64,000 bases of DNA, from assembly GCF_014839805.1 (NCBI RefSeq), contig NC_051123.1:6120727-6184726 (forward strand), in the 5' to 3' direction. Below, piece by piece: positions 25,820 through 38,400 of the stretch. Made by a program: the position numbers and the translations under genes. The notes below the pieces were generated by a model. That model did not search any database. It worked only from the letters and a program-made list of their open reading frames with translations, and was not told the origin of the DNA. The DNA is from Manduca sexta (taxonomy: Eukaryota; Arthropoda; Insecta; Lepidoptera; Sphingidae). Position 1 is the first letter of the stretch. Each line of letters starts with the position of its first letter.

Positions 25820-25995
25820 GAATGACGAGACGAGCTTGCCATTCGCCTGATGGTAAGCGATACGACCGTCCATAAACAGTAGAAACACCATCCAACACCT
25901 TGAATTACAAAGCATTGTTTGGTATTCCACTGCGCTCGCCATCCTAAGTCATGAGATATTAAGTATTATTATGTCCAGTAGTTATATTAGTAATT
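25820..25995 (+). repeat. Interspersed repeat, family A, truncated
   Basis: Shares GTAGAAACACCATCCAACAC and TTTGGTATTCCACTGCGC with the antisense copy at 33336-33652 in Sxl. Confidence 0.75.
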
Positions 25996-27894
25996 AAGAA
26001 GTATTAATTAAGTAGTTCATTTCGAATAAAAACAACGTTAGGAACAATTATTATTATACCCAAAAAGTCGAATATCGTCTCGAAAGTAAAATCGCAATGT
26101 AAACTAATTACCAACAAAACTAAAACCTATTTATTGCTAAGAGATTTCATAAATGGCAAATATAAGAAAAGTTAAATATCCATTAACAAATACCGGAAAC
26201 GTGTTGAGAATATAATGACTATTTTAAACATAAAAAAAAATAATTCGCCAAAGTAAAGAGTACAAACTTAAGTTAAATTCGTGCTCACAAGTTATTTGAA
26301 ATAATGGGATTTGGGTCGTCTCTAAAATCAATTAGCGTTGGTCTCAATTATTAAATAATTTTGTCGATTAATTAGTTTATATCGATAAAGTTCTTTATAG
26401 TGACCAAAAGAAAATCAAGACAGATTTTAGTCCTGCAATCCCCAAAATATTCATAAATATAATATTTTATTTATCATTTATCAGAACATCATGGTACCTA
26501 TATTATTTTTAATTATTTCCTTTTAAGTGAAATGTTGTTCTTTGAGAAGTTTGTAACTGACCATTCGTAACCCATATCGTCACATTAAACTTGTGTACTG
26601 TTAAAAACCTAAATTCATAATAACAAAGATTTTGCAAGGCCAAATTCAAATAATAAATTATTCATTTAAAATATATCTTAAACAATTATTGAGTTTTTAA
26701 TGTCTACACATAATTCGCATTAACAATATCCCACTTTAACATCTCTGACATACTACGTTAAATTAAATCCCTTTAATGAATAAATAACCGTAAAGAATAT
26801 AATACGAGGAAACCTTATTTGAATAATGACGTAAACACCAATTAACAGATTATTTTGGTAACGCTACAGGTAGTGTCATAACACTTTATACAGAACATGT
26901 AACCTTTAAAGAGAACATTAGACAAAAAACTAGACGACATAAATGTATTACGTACTTAAAAAAAACTCACATATTTCTATTTATAGGCCAATCAAATTCG
27001 TAATAATTTATCTAGGTAATATATATTGTTATAATATGCAGCGTTATTTTAAAGCACTTATCGAGTTGTACCATTTCAATTTGATCTCAACGCTTATTCA
27101 TATTTTTACCTCCAAATGTTGGACCCATAAAGGGAAGTGACCATAGACCTTTATAAAAATATGTACACACATAATGTTCGAGTCTATGCTCGTAACAATT
27201 GTCTATGGATTCATCAATCAAAAACAATATATTATAGCGCTTATCTCATTCAGTAAGTCATACTTTAATGCTTTCATATAAGAATAACGCCCCTTAACAT
27301 GTGTTTACATTATCATTTAACAAGATATCTCACGATTAGAGACTTTATGTACCGACAGTACTTAGAAATTACGCTTCATTTAGGCACGATTCACATTTTG
27401 GAAACTAACACTAGCATTCTAGAACTATGTAAATTGGTTCAGAGAGGAATCTTGGCTTCAAAAATGATTCGGGCAGTTAATTTATTAAGTCATTCAGTAT
27501 TACTTTTCAAACAAACTGAAACAATATCGTTTAATTCTTGCACAATTAAACAAAGCGAGAACGTGTGATTAATTCATTTTTTTTGTGTGTTTAAACTTGA
27601 ATCACAGAAACCAATGTATAAAAACAAATCTATCATATTCGTTTGTTCCTTACTCGGTAGTCAGTAATGTTCCTCAATGAACATAGTATATAATAGTTTA
27701 TAATATTAATTATACATCATAGTATTCTCTAACCTAAAAATGGGGACAAGAAAGGTCGTGAAATGTGTCAGGATCGAATTGAAAATTGGGACTGTAAAAT
27801 GATTTTAATATAAACTCCTAACTTAGCAATCGATAAAATATAGAGTAATCCGAACAAAGTATATTATCAACGCTGTGTTTAAAATTAAAAAAAA

Positions 27895-27985
27895 AAAACA
27901 TGTATCGATAGTCGATGTTTAAAATTTTATATTTTTTATATGTATCGATAATCGATATCTGTCGATTACACATCCCTAGTCCTGA
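27895..27985. repeat. ATCGATA-rich imperfect repeat
   Basis: Two GTATCGATAxTCGAT units about 45 bp apart, followed by ACACATCCCTAGTC. This looks like the end of a dispersed DNA element. Confidence 0.4.
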
Positions 27986-28346
27986 CACAGTTCACCCATT
28001 ACATACATAGAAAGGACAATCAAGGGGACACGAATAACACTGATAGACTCCGAAACAACTACAGAACGTAGGAATCACCTCTGAATATATTGTCAATGTA
28101 CTAGCTCCTTACAAAATGAACGCTGGTCGTGGCTAACAAAAACATAAAATTGGTGTGCAAGTTTTAATTTAACCCCATCTAGTGACATATATAAGGAATT
28201 CTTCATTCTAAATCATGTAACGGCAAAAAATTGCCTAATTCAAGAATATATTCACACCACGCTTTAGTAACACAATCTATTTATTTATAAATAATACGGC
28301 TGAATATCGCGTTTGATGTTAATATAGTTTAAGACAAGCCAAGTAC

Positions 28347-28362
28347 AGCCCGCGCGCGGGCT
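28347..28362. repeat. Perfect 16-bp GC palindrome
   Basis: AGCCCGCGCGCGGGCT equals its own complement and stands out in AT-rich sequence. It lies 33 bp from the inverted repeat at 28396. Confidence 0.7.
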
Positions 28363-28395
28363 CAGAGAAAATTTATGGAATGTTAATTTGATGGT

Positions 28396-28494
28396 TTAAC
28401 GCAGTAATTTTATCGATAATAAGTTATCGACGTAGGTAAGGAAGTGTGAAATTTATTACGTCGTTAGGTAATATCGATAAAATTATTGCGTTAA
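28396..28494. repeat. Long hairpin, about 38-bp arms
   Basis: Arms 28396-28434 and 28457-28494 pair with few mismatches (outer TTAACGCA, inner CGACGTA) around a 22-nt loop. A short MITE is the simplest reading. A structured transcript is possible. Confidence 0.65.
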
Positions 28495-30059
28495 GTCAAC
28501 ATACCATAAGATTCTTCGCAGCGCCCGCGTGCATCTCAAAAATGAATTTTATTATAATTGCGGTAGACACTAATTACAATGCGCAATGTCAAGCAGCGTT
28601 CATGATGATAGGAGACATAAATTTCATACCAAACTAACATTAATACATGTACACAAATTATTTTACATTTATGTTACGTACAGCAAGGTGTTAATTAAAT
28701 TATATTTTAAAATTCTAAAAGCTAAAACATTAAATTATTAAAATACATCATATTCATAAATAATCGAAGTTTAATTTCCTTGCATGCTAAATATAAAATT
28801 AAATAAACTTTAAGTTATAAGGGAAATGTTACAAATCAATAGTGATGTGCAACAATGTGTCAAATATAGTTAGCGATTTAACACGATTCGAATAAAAAAA
28901 AAATGTGCTACATTTCCCTAATAAGCTATTAAAAGAAGACTTATTCAAATTAAAATAAATATTTAAATATTTTCTGTAGCTAAATACTGTTATAAATTTA
29001 TAAGAAATATCCCAAGGTATCTATATTGCAGTCAATAATCGCCAACAAACTATCCTTCAACACATTATCACACGTCACATAATATAAAACACGGCCAGTC
29101 AAGCGTACTACATTCGCATATTGATTCTAAACTCTGAAATATATGAAACTAATATTAAATCGTTCCTCATATACATGTAACTAGCTATATTGTAACAGAC
29201 AACTATTATTCTATTGAGCACATCATAATATTTCTTCATAAGCCGATAATGTGAGCCGTCAGTCGCACGAAAATAAACTTTATTATCAAATAAAAAGGTA
29301 CAGGTTTGAGCAACTATTTTTAGTTTAAACCCATTAGCGTATAAATAACCTCATATCCCAAAAAATAAACACCATGTATATAGTGGCTTAAGACTCAAAC
29401 GAAATGTAGGAAATTACAAAATCAATAACGAAGAAATTAAAGATATACAAAGTATAGTATAATCGAATAAACTGATTTATATTCCAACAATGGCCTACTT
29501 CGCCCGTAGCGGCATCAATGGCGCTGTGATTCTTCCAAGCCATATTGATACCATCTCGGTTGATTCAAAAGTATAGTCTCACTAATCTAGGAGAAATCTA
29601 GACATTTATAAATATACATAAACACACAAATTGAAAAACTACAACTTTCTTTAGAAATCGACGATAAACAATTTACTCTCGCGCGACCGACGGCGCATGT
29701 TAAAAATTAAGAAATTGACATTAGCACAACTTATGTTTATGTAAATAATTCATAATCATACAAATAAACAACTATTTATAGAAATACATAATTATCACAC
29801 ACGCGAGTAACATCGTTGCGCTTGATAACAAAAATGTATAATTTTATTAATAATAATAATAACATAACATGGCCCATTAAATCAATGATTCCATATTGTT
29901 TATCGTAAATATGAATATAGCAATATAAACTCTATAATAAATCTAAAATAAAAATTACATATAGTTTTAAACGCAACACATTAACAATTAAACACAGCAT
30001 ATATACGTAGGGCCGTCGGGTACGCCGCTAAAAACCTACGAAATTTAAACCTGCTATAG

Positions 30060-30225
30060 GGACTGAGATAAGTGTTTCGCGGTCCGGAATCAATCGAATA
30101 AGCCGACATAATAGTGTCGACTGACGAAGGATAATGATCTCTTGTCAATCGATACTTTATTTCGATGCCACCCCCTTACTGTCTGATGCAGTCACTTTTC
30201 CTTGCCCATATCAAAAAGACAGGTT
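30060..30225 (+). repeat. Interspersed repeat, family B
   Basis: Degraded copy with GTTTCGCGGTCCGGAATCAA and GTCTGATGCAGTCACTTT, like the copy at 35040-35235. Confidence 0.55.
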
Positions 30226-32255
30226 TTCTTAGAAATAATGAGACCTCAAATCCAGAATTAATATTACAACCAAGAGGCACACTCAACCGTTTTGATTTGT
30301 AACATCAACTCGGATATAAACAAAATAATATATATAAAACATACTAAGTATCTACAAATCTTAACATAATCCTTTTATTAAAAGAACCATCAGTAAATCA
30401 TAGTACTACAGATGACACATCACAATTATCAAGCGCAACAACATTAAACATCCTACTCTAAAATATATTTAAAAAAAAACATGAGGACAAATAGAAGAAG
30501 AAAATATAAATTTAAGTCTTATACTCTTAAATCTTATTGGAAAATAAATACACGCTGTGAAATAACTAGACAATAAAGTACTTCATAAGTTCGCTTTATC
30601 AGTATCTATTAATTTTATATGTGACGCATACAGAGTGTTTTTATTTTACGTATTGCACACAAAATAATTTTAGACTTAGTAAAAGAATTAACGTTTGTTT
30701 ATCTCCTAAATAATGTAATTTGTCGTAGTAAAAACTATTTTTATCGTTATACCTAACGATATTTGAGATATAAACATTATTCGTGCACTCCGTATACTGT
30801 CACATATTCAATGTGTCTTCTACAATCTAACAACATTCTAGAAAGATCTAGATTTCTTTTAACAGATTTCTTTGTGCTGAAACTGGGACCCTCGATTAAT
30901 GTATCATAATTATAGATCTTCAGTGTAAGGCCAAATTACTGGCATACTTAATAAATAAAGAAACCATTACTTGAATAAAACTGTAAATGAATTATGCTAA
31001 AAAAAAGGACAAAAAGAATACTGACAAAACAAATTTTTAAAATTACCTAACGTGGGTGCAAGTATAAATGAATGTATTTATAGTGTGTGCAAAGGTTTTA
31101 AAAATTACTACATTCCTAAAAAATATTAAATAATTACTAAGGTTCGTAATTTCTACAACAGTCTGGTTTCATTTCAAATTACTAGATAGTCATAAGGTCT
31201 ATATTTAAATAAGGCTCTCGTTTTCCACCTTGCAGATAAATCTCGCTATTCTTTAATTGCCATTCGGTAAATATTCCATTATTTTTATCGAAAATATAAT
31301 TATGACTCAATTATTTGACAAGTATAATCTAATATAGTGGAAGACAATATCAACACCATGTTATACGTATACTTAACAATTAAATCAACAGAGCGTTCAT
31401 GTACCAAAATACTATTTCCAACAGTTTCTGAACCAAATCAGCTTCTTTAAATATAGACCTTTTTTCCATAAATGTTGAACGTAAACTATAAACAACTGAC
31501 TAAAAAAACATTCAGCCAAACACGAAGATTCTAGTTTAAAGTATAGACAAACTTTAACATTTTAATAAGATTACAATGTAACGCGTCATGTCAGTCATAC
31601 ACCTAGTTACTGTGGACATTTTTGTCATCGATAAAAAATAAATAAAAACCATAAAACTAAGATAATTTAACACAATTATTATTTGTGTAATCTGGGTAAC
31701 TATTTAATTGTTTGTCAAACTTGACTGAGTGACATTTGATTGATGACGTCACTAGCAATATAGCAGACAGAACTATCATATAAAAGCTGATAAATATTAT
31801 AAAATTGAAATAAACGCGACTAGCGATACCTATGCATTTCACACGTTTAGGATAATTTATAAAAAAATATATTTTTATCAACGCAAAATTGCACGAGATC
31901 TAAAAATGTCCACAAAACTGGCAATACCGTAACACATAAACCTTTATTATTACATTCAAGTCTTTCTCTATATTACACTTAATTTTAAGTAAGAAGCATT
32001 CGGGATTGTAACAGTGGAGAGGGTTTAAGTAATTGCAAAGTAAGGGTCAAAGTTTTTCAAATGATTACGGGTATGAATTTGAAATTTTATACACATTTTA
32101 CTATAATTTTCTATTTCACTTTAGTTTACTTTTCTCATAATTTTTAGATGTTTCTTTTAAATAAGAGAGATTAATTTCCCACTACAACATTAATTTAATT
32201 CCAGAGAGATAAATATTCCATTAAAATTGTCAGACGCTCTGAAGTGCGATGTTGC

Positions 32256-32266
32256 TTTATTTTATT
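32256..32266 (-). terminator. Candidate Sxl polyadenylation signals
   Basis: Two overlapping AATAAA hexamers on the minus strand begin about 175 nt after the Sxl stop. A longer 3' UTR is also possible because the AT-rich flank holds many similar hexamers. Confidence 0.3.
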
Positions 32267-32440
32267 TCATTTATCAAACCTATTACACGAACTCTCGCAA
32301 CAGATCCGCACTAATTTCAAAACCACACCCGCAACATTTGAATCTTATATTAAAGAACACTACACTACAGAAAACGAAAAGTCCACTGCCGTCTATATCC
32401 TCGTATCGGAGAGACGGAACTTTTTACAGTAAAGCCCTTT

Positions 32441-35400
32441 TCAAAACGGGCGATGGTGGCTCATGTACGACGACTGGTTGTAGAAGTCGCGCCGTAGGAA
32501 CCTGTTCGCCTGGTTACCGTACATTCCGTAATTGGCCGTGTAATCTTGCCGGCTGTGCAGCATGTCCAGTTGGTCGAGACTGTGATGCCGCTGCGGCACT
32601 ATGGGCACTGTGTCTCCGGGGCAGCGTGCGCAAGTTTTATTATTATAGACAGATACATTGCCTGCGGTAGTAGCAATAAGTTTTCTAATATATCTTCGGA
32701 AATCCTATTTTGAAAAAGAAAAATACGCATCTCCTGACAGGTAAATCATAATACTTGTTACAAAAAATACACTAACCTCCTTATTCATAGACGCTATTTA
32801 TCTAAGGACGGAGTATCGCTGTGACAACAAGTCTGTTTCTGAGCTTTGTTTATCTGACAGCCAACTAGATTCAAGTTGTATCTCAATTTTAGCCAATCAC
32901 AACGGCCTTATGCCTACGCACTGCAAAGGCTACCATGCCGTCAGCACTGAAAAATAGACTTGTTATCACAACAAAGATAGAACTTAGATAAATAACGTCT
33001 ATGAATAAGGAAGTTAGTTTGTTAATAGCAAATAAATATATTTAATACCCAAATCACTGCACGTATCTATGTCGAAGTTCCCTAAATCCAAAAACTTTTA
33101 TCCCTATCTAGTTATCCGATTTTAGAATCCTTTCAAAGATAAAAGCGACTATAATCCTGCTCGAAGGACCATAACACTCTTTTGCAAACTGAGGCCGCGT
33201 TTACAATAAAAAAAAATAAAAACAATAAATACCTCTGTTGTGGTGGAAGCCGGCCGCCCAGCCCGCGTAATACGCCGCTTTTTGCTTGCCATGCTCTTCC
33301 GCCACCTAGAAATTGAAATAATAAATTTATAGTTACAATTATAGTTTACTGGTGGTTGGTCTCTCATATGTGAGAGTTCGCCTGGGTAGGTACCACCGCA
33401 ATGTCTATTTCTGCCGCCAAGCAGCAGTGCGTCATTGTTGTGTTCCAGTTTGAAGGACATTGTAGCCAGTGTAACTACAGGACATAATAAGACTTAGCAT
33501 CCCACGTCTCAGAATGACAAGCGCAGTGGAATACCAAACAATACTTTGTAACTCAAGGTGTTGGATGGTGTTTCTACAGTTTATGGGCGGTCGTATCGCT
33601 TACTATCATGCGAACGGCAAACTCGTCTCGTCATTCAAAGGCAAAAAAAAGTTACTAAATGTTAGGAAAGTCTTGTATTCAGGATATATAATATCTGCTA
33701 TGTTCATATCTGCATTTCTGTTCGTTGACGACTAATTAATATAAGTATTAGTTGCCTCTGCTACAACTTTGAGAATAAAAGGCGCATGTTTGTGTGTATT
33801 TATTTTTACCAGCAAACAGCAGTGTGCAAACACTGGGTGAATAGTGAAAAAACCCCATACTATTTATTTTATAGAAACACACGAATCTTCAAATTACCTT
33901 AACACAAAGCGGCTCAGTGCCGCCCTCTGGTATGACATTGTTCAACGCCGCTATCGCCTCTTGCGCTTCTTCTCTTTTGTCAAATCTGGAAAGTAACAAT
34001 TTATTTGTTTATGTTAAGCGAATTAGAACAGAACGAGTCGCGTTTGAGAATGGATTGTTAGAGAATTATTGGACAGTGACTCGGCTCGGGCCTTGGTATC
34101 GTGAAAGTCTAACAATTCACAAAACATACATCGATACCTGGTTTCAAGGTTTCAAACAAAAAGCTAAATGTTGTTTCAATTAAGAGTCGTCACAGCATAC
34201 ACATAATACAAAATGAATAAAAGGATAAAACATGGTAAAAAAGTGGGCCGAGGGAGGGGGGATTTAAATAATTATAATAACAATGACACAAGGATTAATA
34301 ATAATAATAAACCATAGAGACACGAGTGCTATAAAAGCTGTTATGAATATTGTTTTTTTTTTTATTCATTTTGATATACGAAGGAGTTGGAAATATTTAA
34401 AGTCTACATTTAAGGGTACAGTACATACCTAACAAACGCTACGCCTCTAGGTGTGCCGTTGTTCTTGTCCCTCAGTATGTGCTTCTGCACTATCCGCCCG
34501 TACTTGCCGAATATCGTCTCGAGCTGGTCTTCGGTGATGGCACGCGGCAAGTTCGTCACGTACAGGTTCGTGTCTTTTATGTCTTCGCCTGATGGACGCG
34601 CGTATGATACCTGGAATGAAAAATATATAAGTCAATTAAAAAAATCTTGTAATATTTGATGACGTTCATATCTGTCCATAAATAGCAACGCCACCCTTAA
34701 TTTTAAATTATATAGTTTTTAATGTCTGTTAATTGCGCTCTTGAGACTTTTTTTAATTCTCATCACAATCGGTTAAACAAATCGTGGACCCCCCCCCCCT
34801 CCCCTTAAGTAATATAGAACAAACATGCGATTCGTGACTAACTTCAGTGTGAACTGAACTGTATATCTATTTATACAGAGGCACGATTTGTAAGCACACT
34901 CGTGATTGGTCGGTTTGAATTCCAACGTGCCGATGTTTAAGGCAATTGTTTCCGTAGTGGATCCTTGTTATCTTTTGACTTCAACGTGCCATGAGGCTAT
35001 TACACTTTGGTCCAATCTTGTTGGTGATAGGATATGTTTTATATCAGCCCGGGTGGCGTCCACCGTACGCAAGGTGTTAAAGCCCATGTAAGCGTGTCGC
35101 GTTCCGGGATCAATTGTATCGAGTGCCGATGTACCGGGGTAAACATGTCTCGTCAGTCAACATTCTATTGGAACCCACTCCACTCAGCATCAGATGCAGT
35201 GAGGTCACTTTGTCGTCCGCGTTTAAAAATAACACGAGCTGGACTCTATCATGGTTAATATAGATTATGACTTGTGCCGGATACTGTGACTAGCGTTTTA
35301 TCAAAATTATAATACACTAGCGACCCGCCCCGGCTTCGCACGGGTGCAATGCTGATACTAAATACACTACAGAAAAACTGTGAACGTTGTACATAAAAAC

Positions 35401-38400
35401 ATGGCGGCCCGCTCTGGCTTCGCACGGGTATAACATAACAAAATAGCTGGATGTTATTATACATATGAACATTCCTCTTGAATCACTCTATCTATTAAAA
35501 AAACCGCATCAAAATCCGTTGCGTAGTTTTAAAGATTTAAGCATACAAAGGGACATAGAGACAGAGAAAGTGACTTTGTTTTATACTATGTGGTGATATA
35601 ACATATAACGTACCTTTAACCGTTTGTTTCTGAGCTGGTATCCGTTGAAAGTGTCTATGGCTCTGGCGGCGTCCTCCTCGCGCGTGAAGTTCACGAAACC
35701 GAAGCCGTAGCTGTATCCAGTCTGGAAACACGAAAAAATATACATTTTTTTAATTTCTTACTTATCCAGATATCTCATAGAACGGCGCCTTAAATAAAAA
35801 AAGGAATTTTCACGCTTACTTTGCCGAGTGGTTTAAGTCGACATATATTTATTAAATCATCCACATTATTAACAAATTCATTTAACGCTCGAAAAACATC
35901 AAACCACCTTAAAATCCTTCATAACCCTGCAGCTCTCGATGGGTCCAATGGTCATGAACATCGCGTACAAGTCCTTCTCCGTCATCGTCTGCGGTAGGTA
36001 GTTGACGATGAGGTTCGTCTTGCACGTGTCCCCGCCGGCCGCCGACACGCCGCCGCCCTCCGACATGCTGCCCCAACAGCGAGCGCCCGCGCCCGCCCTG
36101 CCTCTGTACTGCTGTTGAATTTGCTGGAAATATCGATGCGGAATCAATAAACAGCGTGAATTCGAAATGTTCGATATTTAAAATGAGTGTCTTGATTGGC
36201 TTGGATTTGGCTTGTGCTAACAAGTCTGTTTCTCAGTGCTGACGGCATGGCAGCCTTCGCAGTGCGTATAGGGCAATTGTTATTGGCTAAAATTGAGGTA
36301 TCTCACAGCATTGCTCTGTCCTAAGATAAAAATACGTCTATGAATAAGGGGGTTAGTCTAAATAATAAGTATTTTAGGAGTGCCCGAATGAAATGAAAAC
36401 ATTCAATAAACCTAAAATTCAATTCAAAGTTTACGCAAACAAAAAGAACGCTTATATTACAGTTCCATTCCAAAATTAAACACAAAACGCTGGCTAGCTG
36501 TAGAACAAAGAAAAAAGACAAATACCTTAAAATAAATAAACGAATAAATTAAAAAACATTACGGCGGCCCACAAACAGCGATTCCCGAGGCAATAGTAGC
36601 GTCAATTCCAAAACAAACAAGAGCCGGCAACTTCTACAATTAAACGAAAAAAATATAGGGCATCACGCGCGACCATGACCCGGCGGTGTACCGCCGCCAA
36701 TGATTTGACAAACGTTCGACTTTCATGTCCCTTACCTTATAATGAAATATCGTGAAAACGAATAGACATGTATTCAGTTAAGACAAAATTTTGTGAGCTC
36801 GTTTACAAATATCTGGCAGGCTAATTAAATGTATGAGAATACTTACATCTTAATGTTATAATTTTAAATTAATTAAAGTAGCTTTCTGTATCTAAAATTT
36901 GCTTGGTCCAGTAAATGATTACGGGTTTGGTTATATGTATTATAGACGTAATTTTACTACAATTTCCTTAAATCAGATTCCTAAGTTTCTTAAGTTTATA
37001 ATAGGTACTTACTAAAGAAATAATTACTATATTCAATTAATATGCCATATAAGGATAGTAGAATTATAGCGTTTGAATACTAATTAGTTAGTAAGTAATA
37101 TATACTCTGTTTCATTAACTAATTAGTAAATTAAATTAATTGTGAACTCTATGTATTCAACAGTCGTGCAATTACGAATGGATTTAATTTATTTTAGCAT
37201 TTGCTTTAAGTTTTAAATCTCGATATTAAATTATTATAGATCTACAATATAGCCTACATATACATGTATATAACATATTAATTAAACATACAGTAATTTT
37301 CAGTATATCTGATATACGGAAATAAGATTCCGAATTTAATAACCCCGCTACTCAAGTAAAACAAAAACCTTCTATTTCATTAAAACAGTAGCACGAGATA
37401 GCCAATATCTTCGCGCAGGTAACATTGGCAATATTCCAAAGATCTTATGGAGACTACTTAGATAATTTATCAAAACATGATAGAATATGATATAATACAT
37501 TGAGGCCAATAAATTTTCTTATGTAAGTGACAAACGAGTACAAAATGAAGAGCGAATGAGATGGCATTTCTGTTAATGTGAAAATACTCAGCGATCGGAC
37601 GGAGCTTCGGGAGTTATTGAATTGTGAATGGAAATGATCAAATTAGGACGTTCTCAGAGCTTACAGTCGCAGATCAGTTATTAAGCTGACATTATTTCTA
37701 ATAGTAGGGAAAAAATATTGAAAGATAATGTAAATTATATTAGCATTGTCTTCCCCAATCTCCTCCTAACACATCAACAAAATTATTGACTATCCCTTCA
37801 GTACTAAATAAGAACTGTATAATTAAACTTTGAAACAATAATTGTTTGTAAAATTATTTGCTACCGTACGGCAAACGGACGATAAATCTCTACAAAGTAA
37901 TTTTAAACGGAATAAATTAAAAGTTACCTCATTAATCCATTAAGTTAACCGCGCCATGCCACCAAAGCCATGCGCAACAAAAATCTACCGTATAAAATTA
38001 TAACAAACAATAACAATATACCAACACCAAATATTAAGAGTTTATTATAGAAATCAAATTTTTGCCTATTAACTTTACTTATTTTTCGGTTATGTCTCAT
38101 TTTCATTCCCTTAGAAAGAGTCACAAGTTATATAGTATTCCGAACAATTAATAATTAATGTTCTGAAAACAGCTGTTTCAAGAATCATCCATGAACACTA
38201 CAACCCACCGGCGACTTTCAGCGCATATAGAACGAATTGATTCTTTCATTTAGATCACTACCAATATGATGTCGCACCCTCTTATTAGGGATTTAATTAC
38301 CCTACAAAATAAGAATAGGGCACGATTTTTCGGCCACTGCCAAATTCAGAAAGTGCACGCATAGATCTTAATAAGACTTGTAAGTCCTGGTGATTCGAGC

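Larger units (their letters stand above)
20282..32255. other. Intergenic region between the protease and Sxl
   Basis: About 12 kb of AT-rich sequence where genes converge: protease from the left, Sxl from the right. It holds the GC-rich block at 24070-24350, MITE and repeat copies at 25191-25995, palindromic structures at 27895-28494 and a family B copy at 30060-30225. Short open frames here show no recognisable domain, and no RNA gene was recognised. Confidence 0.6.

Noticed and set aside
32227..32670. 147-aa plus-strand frame
   Set aside because: Antisense shadow over the last coding exon of Sxl.
36064..36147. Sxl start at the upstream in-frame ATG at 36147
   Set aside because: A clear acceptor (TTTCCAG) at 36124 lies between that ATG and the RRM1 coding sequence, and a phase-matched upstream coding exon exists at 41179-41259.
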